Source of the DNA: Gyromitra esculenta | Taxonomy: Eukaryota; Ascomycota; Pezizomycetes; Pezizales; Discinaceae | Assembly: GCA_038503075.1 (NCBI GenBank) | Contig: JBCAML010000002.1 | Location: 2,790,001 to 2,854,000 of the forward strand | Direction of reading: 5' to 3' | Length of the DNA stretch: 64,000 bases | Part shown: one piece after another, positions 23,200 to 33,654 of the stretch | Layout of the letters: every line of letters starts with the position of its first letter | How positions within the stretch are numbered: the first letter of the stretch is position 1 | Notes under the pieces: generated by a model | The model's input: only the letters and a program-made list of their open reading frames with translations | The model's database searches: none | What the model was told of the DNA's origin: nothing | Translations under genes and position numbers: made by a program

Positions 23200-26100
23200 A
23201 TGGCAAACCCAACAAAACGGAGGAAGAACCCGGCTCCACAGCAGAGCCGGAATCTCGATTTCTTCTTCGGAAGGCAGAGACAGACGGCAGCAGCAGAAGC
23301 AGCAACTCCGCCACCAACGAAGCCGGACTCTAAAGCAACTACGGAAGGATTGACAGATGAGGAACTTGCTCGGAAATTGGCCGATGAATGGGCAAAAGAA
23401 GACAGGGCGGCTTCTTCCAAGCCTGCAGGTGTAGTAGGGAGAGGAAAGAGGAAAAGAAGTAGCTCTCCTACCACTGCAGAAAGGAGCTTTTCGAAAGCCG
23501 TAGCAGTTAAGGAGGGTAAAGACGATGCAGAGCGGCCGAAGACACCAGAAAATACACCCAATGAAGAGAACGCACAAACGGTTACTACTATCCCACCAAC
23601 CCCCAAAAAGATAGCCATATCCATTGAAGCATCCCTCAGGAGTGATACACTGATCAAAGAGATGCCATTCGATAAAGACCCCTTGTTATTCGATCCAGAT
23701 GTTTACAAAAGCATAGTAGATCAGTGGCCGGCTGGGAAAGCGCCGTACATGTTACTCACGAGAGCGTTTATATTGGTTAATTCGACAACGTCAAGGATAA
23801 GAATTGTGGATACCTTAGTAAATTTTATCAGGACTTTAGTAAAACTTGATCCGGAGAGTTTGTTAGCCGCTGTGAGTCCCGCGTTGCGTTAGATTCATCC
23901 CATAAGATTATTGACTCCATTGAATATCGCTCGATGATACTAATAGATGAAAGGTTTGGCTAACGGCAAACGATATTGGACCATCTTATGAAAATAACGA
24001 GCTGGGTATTGGGAGCTCTATTGTTAGCAAAGCACTCACGAAAACGAGTGGCGTTACACCAGCAGCACTAAAGAAGCTGTTCAACAAACACGGTGATCTG
24101 GGAGATGTAGCTTTTGAAGCAAAAGTGAAGCAGAGGACACTGATGATGAAGAAGCCTACTCCATTGAGTATGCAGTTTCCTTATATTTTAACAACATACA
24201 AGTAAATAAAGACTAATGAACTTTACGCAAGCCACGCAGCAATCAAGGACGTCTATTTAACCCTAGTCAAAATCGCTTCTATATCAGGTCAAGGTTCCCC
24301 AGAGAATAAGCAACGTCATGTGGAGCGGCTCCTAGTGGACGCAAAAGGCGAAGAGGTTCGTTACCTCACTCGCACGTTGATTCAGCATCTCCGTATCGGT
24401 GCTGTGAAGACTACTATGCTGATAGCTCTTTCGCGTGCATTCTCGCTTTCTGCGCCTAACGGCGCAGATTGGAAAACGCCGACTATCCCGGATAACAAGG
24501 AAGGACGTCAGAAATTATTCAACAAAGCTGAGGAGGTTCTGAAGCAATGTTTCGCCAGGAGGCCCAACTATAATGATATCATTCCTTCTTTGATCAGAGG
24601 TGGTGTCGCCGTCATGAAGGCTGAGTGCGGGATGGCGATCCACGTACCTTTGAAACCTATGCTAGGGAGTATCACGAGGGACCTAGCAGAGATGTTAGTG
24701 AAACTCCAGGGGAGAAACTTCAGTTGCGAGTTTAAATATGATGGGCAACGCGCACAGGTCCACTGCGACTTGGAGGGGAAGGTATCGATATTCAGTCGGC
24801 ATCTTGAATTAATGACATCGAAGTATCCTGACCTGGTGGAGCTCGTGCCCAAAATTCGAGGAGAGGGTGTCCAATCGTTCATTATGGAGGGAGAAGTCGT
24901 GGCGATCGATCCTCAAACGGGGGATATCAAGCCGTTCCAGACGTTAGCTGGTAGAGAGAGGAAGAATGTGGATGTTGGAAGTATCAACGTTGATGTTTGT
25001 CTGTTCGCATTTGACCTGATGTATCTGAATGGTCATGAGCTGCTCTCGCGATCATTTAGGGAACGAAGGGAATTAATGCATAGTATGTTTATTGAGATAC
25101 CCATGAAGTTCATCTGGGTCAAAAGCCTTGATGCCACTTCTGCAGACGTCGACGTAGTACGGGAATTCTTCCGATCGTCATCAGAGGCCAGATGCGAGGG
25201 GATTATGGTCAAGGTTTTAGATAACAGTAATGATCCGCTAGCATTGATACCAGAAGGAGAGGTTGAGGAAGAAATTAAAGAAGAGACTGCCTCAGTAGGA
25301 AAGAAAGATAAGGTGAAGGTGAAGAGTAGCAAAAGGAAGGAATTGCTAGCAACATACGAACCAGATAAAAGACTAGAAGTTGGTCGATTAGGAAACCTTA
25401 CCCACGTTAAAAGATTTGCTAACATCCAGATATAGTCTTGGTTGAAGGTAAAGAAGGATTACGATTCAGCTGCTGACACATTGGACTTGGTACCTATCGC
25501 AGCTTGGCACGGTTTAGGAAGGAAATCAAAATGGTATGCTGCCTAGTTTACCTTCATTATTGTTCTTCAGCCTTAACGATTTCTTTGATCATAGGTGGTC
25601 GCCTATCCTTCTTGCTGTTCGTAACCCGGACACCGGCACTTTCGAAGCAGTTTGTAAATGCATGTCTGGATTCACGGATAAACATTATGCTGAAATGAGA
25701 GAGTACTACAACAACGATGAAGAATTGGAAAATAACATGAATACCTCGAAGCACAAGAAAGCTTACTACGAAACATCACTACAGCCCGCAATTTGGTTCG
25801 AGCCGAAAGAAGTTTGGGAGATTGCATTTGCAGATATTACATTGAGCCCAACCTACTCCGCGGCAATGGGGCTAGTCAATGAAGAGAGAGGGCTAAGTCT
25901 CAGATTTCCGAGATTTTTAAGGAAGAGGGAAGATAAGGGAATAGAAAATGCGAGCACACCGCAGTTTTTGGCTGGTATGTTGACGCCTTTGCCGTTCCCA
26001 TTATTTTTCGTCCACTAGGTCAGCTATCAGACATTTGACCAGATGTGCTATGGATAGATTTATATTCTAAACAGGAACAAGGAGGAAGGAAGAAGCCGAA

Positions 26101-26206
26101 CGAGGTAGTAAATGGGTCAGAAGGAGATTGTGATAGTAAAAAACCAGAAGACGATGACGAGATTGAAGATGTGAAGGTCGAGGATACGGATTCCGAGGAT
26201 GTTTAA
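23200..26206 (+). CDS. CDC9: DNA ligase I (ATP-dependent)
   Basis: Replicative ligase that seals Okazaki fragments. Six exons: 23200-23871, 23954-24167, 24240-25378, 25436-25533, 25595-25974 and a last exon that I place at 26082-26206, giving 875 aa. The basic N-terminus carries NLDFFFGR, a PCNA-box-like element, and disordered sequence. The DNA-binding domain follows, then the active-site Lys461 in FKYDGQRAQ (motif I), FIMEGEVVA (motif III), CLFAFDLMYLNG (IIIa), CEGIMVK (IV) and SWLKVKKDY (V). The OB domain has WWSPILLAVR. An in-frame TAG at 25433 shows that 25379-25435 is an intron; its donor is the weak GTTGGT. The final junction is chosen to give an acidic tail and is the only uncertain one; the other acceptor at 26074 would give a short basic end. 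Confidence 0.95.
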
Positions 26207-27517
26207 GGCGGCACTCGTTTATGCCAGCATAATAAAAATACTCTAGACGAAACATCTTCATAATGGATATTTTGTGCTAGTATAAAAAAAATTAAGGGAA
26301 TATAGAGGAATAGATATACAATACAACCACCTTACAAAGACAATATTACTAGTCCCGATAGGTATATTAGCCCTTTTCTATAAGAATATCTGCCCTATGA
26401 GGACACGGGATTGCTCAAATTTCATATCCTTATAGAGTGATTATATATGCTGTAGAAGAAAACTAAGGCATAATTTTCTTTCGCAATCCCAAACGACTCC
26501 AGTAACATCAAACCATGAAGATCAAATTAACCGATCTTAACTGTTTACTACCGCTCCAGATGAATAGCGATTGTGTAGCCGGGGTTTCATTCTAGAGACC
26601 ACTACACCTAAAAATCAGCGAGAAGCTTAGAGATCACTGGTTTATAGCTGTTTTAGCAGCTCTGCTAAACAAACAGTGTTGTAGGACGAAGAATAGTGCA
26701 GGTAGCTAGGAGCACGCTACCGTCTCATTAGGCACTTAAGTGGAGGGAGTTTTCTGCATCTGTTAAAAATTGGGACTAGAGGCTTTCGCTATCCTAACGA
26801 CGGCCACTCGTGTCGACCTTCTCATAGGCATACAGAAAACTCCAAAGAAAACGATGGCCACAACACTTTCAATTGGCCCGTGGCTAGATCAGATGCACTT
26901 CGGACCTTTTTTAACACCGATATATCCCTGAAGCAGATAAATTTAGCGGATGTTAGAATTCGAGCAACTAGCTATGATTTTGCCCCACATATGGTCTTTA
27001 AGCCTAGGATACGGACATACCGATTACCAAAAACGAAGTTTATTGATAGTCTCCCTCTATCACAGTGTGTAAAAAATAGTCAACTGCATAAGCTGAGTCT
27101 TGAAAAGTGATTCTTCTTTGTTTAGAACTCGATTGCATGAATTGAGTCAGGCGTCATGAGCCCATACAGTCTCATTTGCAGCAACGTATGCCCAACCTCT
27201 GAGCAAGACAGAAATTAAGCAATATAACTCATAGACTTCGTTCTAGAGTATTGGTTAAAACTATTTCGAAAGAGACTTCGAAAAGACATTTTATGAAACA
27301 AGAAATATACATTATATCAAAATTCGAAAACCCCGTTTCCGCGACTATAAAACCAAACATATTCAGCCATAAGATAAAGACAATAGACAGATATCAGCTG
27401 GTAGAAATAGCCAGAGACGAGACGAGAAACAGCGATGAAGAAGTAGGCCAAAAAAAAAGCTCTTCGAAACCCCGAAAAGGGAACCGGATCAAACACAATC
27501 TCAAGCTCAGTACTGTC
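26207..27517. other. Intergenic region between convergent genes
   Basis: About 1.3 kb, AT-rich. It holds a copy of a dispersed repeat (26369-26442). Open frames at 26880-27110 and 27251-27535 have no domain features and are not called. Confidence 0.5.
26369..26442 (+). repeat. Dispersed repeat, copy 1
   Basis: Resembles 37208-37280: both begin GCCCTTTT and share a 20-bp identical core (26418-26437 and 37255-37274). The rest is diverged. Family unknown. Confidence 0.65.
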
Positions 27518-28370
27518 TCAGCTCCCTTTCACTAGCCTTCGGTCTTCTTTTAGCTTCCTTCTCCTTAATGCCGTCTCCTTTGTCCAAACCCCCAAGAACA
27601 AATCTTCAAGTTCGTCTTCATCTTGACTATCAACCTCGATCTCGCCTTTTTTATCTTCCTTCCTCTTTTCTTCAATATCTCCAATACCCTCACCACCATC
27701 CCAATGATTCATTTTCACAACCCTCTCGCGCTCCAGGATATATTTTCCGATTTTGTATCGCTGCTCTTCTTCCTCGGCATCAATGTATTTCCAGCCAAGG
27801 ACCGTAGTACATAGTGAACACGAGATATCAGCAACGGTGTGCATGCCCGTGACTAACGGGCGAGGGATAGGCTTCGATAGTGTAATACGGGGTGTCTCGA
27901 GATGCGAAAGGAGGTACGCGCGACCGTAGCGTCCCATGAAGCCTACATGTAGTTGTTCAACATTAGAAAGAGGAGCAAACAACTGGATAAGAAGCATTTC
28001 AAAACAGAAGAACAAACAAGGAAAGAGAGAAAGGACGAGAGGGTAATTATGGAATTATGCACCTACATTTCGATATAACACACTCAGCAAAACACAAATC
28101 ACTCTGGCACTTCCTACATTTCAAGTACTGCGTGTGGCCATGAAGGGTCCGCTCCCCATCGGAAGCTCCACTTTCATCAGGCGCGTTCTTTGCATGCTTC
28201 TTCTTCTTCTTTGCTTTCGCCTTCGCCGCCTGCAGTCTCTTCACCTCTGCAGCAGCGTCGTTAGGGCTTGTTTTCGCCCTGCGGAAGAAGGGTATAGGCG
28301 GCAGCAGGTATAGCGGGAACTGCAAACCCGACTCGGTTGAGCCAACACGCGTTGAGGCTTGTCTAGCCAT
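27518..28370 (-). CDS. Yippee-family zinc-binding protein
   Basis: Small zinc-binding protein of the Yippee/Mis18 (beta-tent) fold; the eukaryotic family is conserved but its biochemical role is poorly defined. Exons 28370-28067 and 27942-27518 give 242 aa. The domain begins at YLKCRKCQSDLCF (first CxxC), continues with FMGRYGRAYL and TGMHTVADISCSLC (second CxxC), and ends GWKYIDAEEEEQRYKIGKYILERE, the standard family signature. The N-terminal ~80 residues are Lys-rich (KAKAKKKKKHAK) and the C-terminal ~60 are acidic then basic; both are extensions beyond the core, as is common in fungi. ATG 28370 is chosen because upstream sequence in this frame looks like untranslated leader. The four zinc cysteines are intact. 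Confidence 0.92.
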
Positions 28371-28965
28371 GAGTCTTTGATGAGGTGAGATTTTATTCCA
28401 ATTGCGGCTGGTGGATTCACGACGGGAAGAAGGTAAGGCAAGAAAGGAGAAGGGAAGAGGGAAGAGTGAGGTGACAATGTACTCTATAATTCTCACAAGC
28501 AGCGCGGTGGTTATCGTGAATCGAGCTGCACGGGCGCGCATGACGAGGGATGTGCATTTCTGTGTTACCTTTAGGATTGCCTAGGCGATTCCACCCTCAC
28601 TGGACTGACGAACCACTGACGATGAGGGTGGTTATCGCATCGGCTTATCACCATTGGTGGCCGAATCTGGTGCTATTAGCGAGTTGGAACTGGTGTGGAA
28701 CTACGCCGAAACATGCAGCTCGGGGTTGGGCCGAGGATATTGTTTCGGAGAAAAGAATTGTCGTGGGACGTGGACTAAGGTATCTTTAGATGAAATGACT
28801 ATTTCTTTTAGAAACACCTCCAGCATTCATTATGGCCACGCCGCGTATTATCTAAGATGCCCAACGGAAACTATCATCACTACATATGCAATTGTGCATG
28901 GTTGAAACGATAAAAAGGTACATGTAACATGGAAAAAAAGCCAGCAATCCTCCATACACAACCAA
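28371..28965. other. Intergenic region
   Basis: About 600 bp containing the yippee-like gene promoter and the 3' flank of the small minus-strand gene. No gene seen. Confidence 0.5.
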
Positions 28966-29370
28966 TTATACGGTACCACAAGACAGCTTGTTCAGCACCT
29001 TCTTGACCGCCCCATCCTTAGGCTTCCCATCGTCAGGATTCTCTTTGACTTCAAGTCCGCTATACATTTGCGCCTGTGCCCGTTCAGCGTGCTGTTCTTG
29101 CTGACGCTTGTTGTGGTGGTGGCCGGGGATATGTGGTCGGCGATGGTGCGATTTGTCTGCAATGACAGCCGTGTCCAGCTCCTCGTTCGGGGCAGTTTGT
29201 GCATCTGAGTGTGGAAGCGTCGTATTCCGTTCTCTATTTATAACGTTAATTGATGGCTCCACGGCCAACAGCAAGAGGAAGACGAACTCTGAAAAAGGCT
29301 CAGGGAACCCCGTCTCTCGGATGCCGTCGCCGCCTATGTTAATGTCGTTTGATTGATCGTTGATGGGCAT
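28966..29370 (-). CDS. Small hypothetical protein (~116-134 aa)
   Basis: Not recognised. Starts with MPINDQSNDINIGGDGIRE and ends KKVLNKLSCGTV. The middle stretch EFVFLLLLAVEPSIN is out of character with the rest and coincides with a possible 54-bp intron (29287-29234, GT...AG, length divisible by three), so the mature protein may be 18 residues shorter and entirely hydrophilic. The remainder is polar, with a His-rich patch (HHRRPHIPGHHHNKR). No signal peptide. It could be a small stress-type disordered protein, but that is speculation. Confidence 0.45.
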   Translation of the reverse strand: MPINDQSNDINIGGDGIRETGFPEPFSEFVFLLLLAVEPSINVINRERNTTLPHSDAQTAPNEELDTAVIADKSHHRRPHIPGHHHNKRQQEQHAERAQAQMYSGLEVKENPDDGKPKDGAVKKVLNKLSCGTV

Positions 29371-30819
29371 TTCTTGCAGTGGTTGGAATATTTAGTTAGA
29401 AATCAGATTGAAGGTATATATAACATTTAAAAAAGGAAAAACAGTCGCTCTTCGGGTTGTTACTTTTATGATGCGGAAAACGCATGATGAAGGGGTTTGC
29501 AACGTTTATATTGTAAAGTATATGTCTAGAATTGAAAGCTTTCAATTGATTTCCTTGCAGCGATCATAGTAGCAGGGAAAGAACAGTGATGTGGGTGGCT
29601 TTTTAGTTGCGAACAAGTGACGTCAGGTGTCCTACGCAGCAACGATGAGCGCATGTATTGTTACTGGTACTCTACTCTACATATCGGCATATTCGGAGGA
29701 GCGAATGCGGTTTACTAAAGGTACATTTACTCTACTCCGTTAGAGACCAAAAATCGCGGATATGTGTATGCCACTGTCCGGCATACTTGGGACGACAATC
29801 CCGTTTTGTGCATTTCAATGTGTGGATTCCACAACACCAAATCCATCTTATCTGATGAGATCTGATTAGCCAGGCTACCGGATGAACAAAGACCCAGCCA
29901 AATGAAACGAAACATAAATAGCAAACTCCATAGATACTCGACCCCAACAAAGAGAGCGAAAGGTCTCTTGCAATCTCCGATCGCAAAGTCGCCTTGCACT
30001 GCAGCACCCCCAAAGTGCTTTGAAGAGAAGTAGGCGTGGAGTTATGCAGGTCTTCCCCGCTGCTGCTGCCTGCAATTCAAACCCTTGGAGTGGCTTCCAG
30101 CGTTCCGGATTGGCCTCCACGTGCCTCGTTGGGCAGCTCGTTGCCCCGGTTATGGAAGCTCCTGGCGGGTTGAGCGGCAAAGATTCACATAAAACGGTTG
30201 TCAGGCTTCTGCGTTGGTTGGCTGGCTGTTTCCGGTGTTTCTTGGTGTCTTGTCTTGTCTTGTCTTGTCAAGCCTGTCGTCTTTTTTTCCCCTTCACACT
30301 CCTTCTCCCTCTGTCTGTGAAGACCGTTGAAGGCTTGAAGCTCATATAAAAGAAAAGGCACGATTTATCCTGATTCTGCAGTAATTGATCTCAACAAGGG
30401 GCAAATAACCCATTGCTTACATGCATTACTTGCTTGCTTGCAAATTCAGGCAGCCATTCGTAAGATCTGTAGAGAGTTCTCGTTCCGTCTAGATTGGACC
30501 AACTGCATCTCCGCACGCCCTAAAAATGCTGGTCTAGGGTTATCGTTAGTTGTCCAAACGCCACCGAGCGAGGGAGACACCATAAAGTCAAAGCTCGCCC
30601 TCCCACCCCGTTAGTATTCTTCCTGCCTGGATTCCTTCCCTGTATTTAAAACACAAAAGATCTCCACCTTCTCCACAATCCGCTTCCAGCTTCTGCTTGC
30701 TTCACTTACTCACCTGCTCTCGCTTACTTAAGAATCACTTATCCTCTCACCCGGCTTTGTCAACCTCTTACCCCTAAACCCACAAAACTTAAAGACCAAA
30801 CCCACGATACTTAAGGATT
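29371..30819. other. Intergenic: upstream region of antizyme gene
   Basis: About 1.45 kb. It has a TCTTG pentanucleotide run at about 30249-30269 and a C/T-rich leader from about 30640. Long leaders are common for regulated polyamine genes, but transcript ends cannot be set from sequence. No protein gene. Confidence 0.5.
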
Positions 30820-31929
30820 ATGGCGATGATGAGTAGTAAACCCAGTAGTAGTAGTAATAGTCATCATCAAAGCAAGCCAAATATGGTTTCTGCATCGAAG
30901 GCACGCATCGAGGCTAGCTGCTACGCCACTTCAAAGTCTTCTCCTACGGGCATCCAAAGCTTCCATTATTCTTCAACCGGCGCCGACGGTAATATTCGCA
31001 TCTTCCTCCTCTTATGTTCAATTTTACTGACGGGAAAGCAGGGGTCCAGTGGCGCTCCTGAGGCATCCTCGGGATATCCTTCAAGTCCTCCTTTCCATAG
31101 GCGCACTGTACAACGCGCCACCAACAATGGGAAGGGGGCATCGAGAACCATCGCGAAGGAGTGTGAGAGACTTCTTTGTAGAGACATGAAGCGAATTTTT
31201 CTTGGTGGAGGGAACAATTCGAAGAGTGGCTCTGATTCTAATTCGATGGACTCGATTTTCTACAACAACCATAACAACAACAACAATGCTAGCAATCACG
31301 GTCTTTACAGCGCAGGAAAGGGTGAAATGCAATTTATCGAGGTGTGGGATTACATGGGCGGGGCAAGCTTCCGAGGGTTTGTGGCAGAAAAGATCGGGAG
31401 GGGTATGGTCGAGAAGACGCTGTTTTTGTTCTTTGAGAACGTTGAAGGGACGCAGTTGAAGCATGGGTATGTGTTCTCTTGTTTTGTTCTTTTTGTTGGT
31501 CGTTTTACTAACATGGCAACCACAGCTTGATCGCTCTGATTGAGCTCGCAACCGAATGTTTCAATTGCGACCATCTCGTTATCTGTTTGGATAGAAAAAC
31601 AGATGGACTTCGTATGTTTCCCCACGCTTTTTTCTTTTTCTTTTTCTCTTCCTTTCTACTCCCTCTCTACGGTTCTAACCCGTCCTTCTCCCACAGGCAA
31701 CCTCATCCGCGACTTCGGCTGGGTCGGTTTTGAACTCGTCACCCTCTCTCACTGGCTACCCCCGCCTTCTATCAATAACGACGCCTCTTCAATCAGGAGC
31801 GATAGTTTCTCCTCTAATAGCTCTGGACGTAGTGGCAGCTTCTCTAGCATATCTTCGAATTCTTCATCGTCGTCTTCAGATGACGAGATAACGAGTGAAG
31901 AGTGGATTTTCATTAGGACGGAGCTGTAA
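30820..31929 (+). CDS. OAZ1: Ornithine decarboxylase antizyme, +1 programmed frameshift
   Basis: Polyamine-induced inhibitor that binds ornithine decarboxylase and targets it to the proteasome. Exons 30820-30988, 31042-31466, 31526-31611 and 31697-31929. The first frame runs 62 codons from ATG 30820, across intron 1, to VQWRS followed by TGA at 31059-31061. A +1 shift at UCC-UGA (skipping base 31059) opens the second frame, which gives 241 more residues (about 303 aa in all). The second frame carries the antizyme core: GLIALIELATECFNCDHLV, ICLDRKTDG, IRDFGWVGFELVTL and the C-terminal EEWIFI. Ser- and Asn-rich insertions (SSNSSSSSSDDE) lengthen it. The WxS-stop context resembles the animal site (W-C-S-UGA). 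Frame bookkeeping was checked exon by exon. Confidence 0.93.
31056..31061 (+). promoter_or_regulatory. Programmed +1 frameshift site (TCC TGA)
   Basis: TCC at 31056-31058 followed by the in-frame stop TGA at 31059-31061. The downstream antizyme core is only open in the +1 frame starting GAG at 31060. Polyamine-stimulated +1 shifting at UCC-UGA is the known mechanism for antizymes. Confidence 0.88.
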
Positions 31930-33654
31930 GTAAATTAGTGCACAAAAAAAATTAATGGGACTGGTTGAGGAATGATTTCATTCTTTTCTTGCTCGAGAAT
32001 TTCGTTCGTTTTCGGCTAGGGTACATTTACGGTTATTTGCTCTCTGTTGATATCTATTTTTTCCTTTCATCGAATCACTGGTTTGAGGTTATGGTGCGAA
32101 TTACGGGATTATGACTTTTCTTTTTCTTTCCATCCTCTGTTTCTTTCTACTATCTTTGTCGGTTTTGTTTTATCGGGTTTTTTGCTGCCTTGGTTTTCAC
32201 TTTTTTCCTTTCTTTTCTGCATGGCTAAATGTTTTCTATGCGCACCACACTTTTTTTATTTTTTAGGTGGTGGGGTAACCAGGCATGCCGGCCGTCCGGT
32301 GCAACGAGTTATTGGATTGCTGATCTTATCTCCTTTCCTTGCCAAAACTATTTGTTATGAATGGAAATGAAAATGGTTTTTGAAACCTTCAGTCATTATC
32401 GAAGCCTCTACTAAGCTACTATCAAGATAGAACTATGTTTTTGATAACGGGCGGGCCGACATGCCTTTTTTTCCGTTCGGTTACTTCCCTGGGCCCCAGA
32501 ACGATAACAGACTACATACTCCTATCGTCAGCGCATCCCTTGCAAGCGCATCCCGGCCCTCCCCCCAACGCTGGCAGGCACTGGTACAGTACCGCATTAA
32601 CTGGCGAGAACGAGAATGGAGCTAAGAGGTTGAAATAAGAAGTGGCAAAGCACCTAATTTGTATTGGCAGTTTTTACCTTTGAATGAGCAAAGAGGGGGC
32701 AAGAAAATTCCTTTTCTTGGTGTAGCGAGTGGCGAAAACATTGCTGTCAAACCCTTCTAAGTAAGATTTTCCAGCCACACTTTGTTTGAACGTTCTAGCT
32801 CCATTCTCGTTCTCGCCAGTTAATGCGGTATATCACCACAGCAGGTTTGGGATGTCGCGAAATGCATGCCCGACGTAACGGCTCGACATTTTTCATTAAC
32901 ATTTAAATGTATGCATAATGCACGCTTCGGTCGACCCCGGGATTTGACCCGGCTTGGATATTATTGGTCCTAATCGCACATGAAGCAGCTGATATTCTGT
33001 GTTGTTTGTGATTATCCTTGCCTTGTGGTTTTCTAATTGGATGTTTGGTTGGGAGGGGAGGGAGGATGGCGGATCGTGTGTTTGGAGTTTGCTGGAGATC
33101 ACGGTTAAGAAGAGTAGGTAGCTGTGTGGCGTGACCATCCGCATGGAAAATTCGGGGTTGTTCTATTTTGTGTTCTATTTTGTTACCTGCGCTTTGAAAC
33201 AGGACTGGACTAGGTGGTGGGTAGTGGTAGAGGGGAAGGTTCATGTTCGGTCACTCGAATCTAGGGTGACTGGGGGGATTTGTAAGGTGTGATTGAATTA
33301 GAAATTATATCCGATAATAGAAATGATATCTAGTATCCAGAGATGGAGGCTCGCTTCTTGTGGTGGTGATCTTAAGGTATGTCACTAGGTCCAGCTTGTG
33401 GAGATGAAGTATCTTTTTTAGGGGTGTAGGGACTAGAATAGTGTCTGTGACTTGTATAAAAGTGTTTTATATGCTTCATAGCCATAATAGATCGATAGCA
33501 CAAGATCTATACCCCCACAACTATCAGCAACGATCATTCCCGTTGAAACATTGTTTCGTTCCCAAGAAGCGCTAAACGCCATGAGCCGCACCACGTGAAT
33601 CTGCTTAGGTGCAACCCCACGTTACCCAGGGATCCCAAGTCCCCAACAACCACC
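31930..33654. other. Intergenic region with a long inverted repeat
   Basis: About 1.7 kb between antizyme and SEC6. The first part (about 32080-32270) is T-rich 3' flank. A perfect 35-bp inverted repeat lies at 32590-32830. A possible tRNA-like relic with a T-arm-like hairpin (minus strand, about 32925-32990) is too degraded to call. SEC6 promoter at the end. Confidence 0.5.
32590..32830. repeat. Inverted repeat, 35-bp perfect arms
   Basis: 32590-32624 and 32796-32830 are exact reverse complements (start TACCGCATTAACTGGCGAG), separated by 171 bp. It may be a solo MITE or a foldback remnant; no clear target-site duplication is visible. Confidence 0.9.

Noticed and set aside
32925..32990. tRNA-like sequence on the minus strand
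   Set aside because: The T-loop is one base short and other arms are not recognisable.
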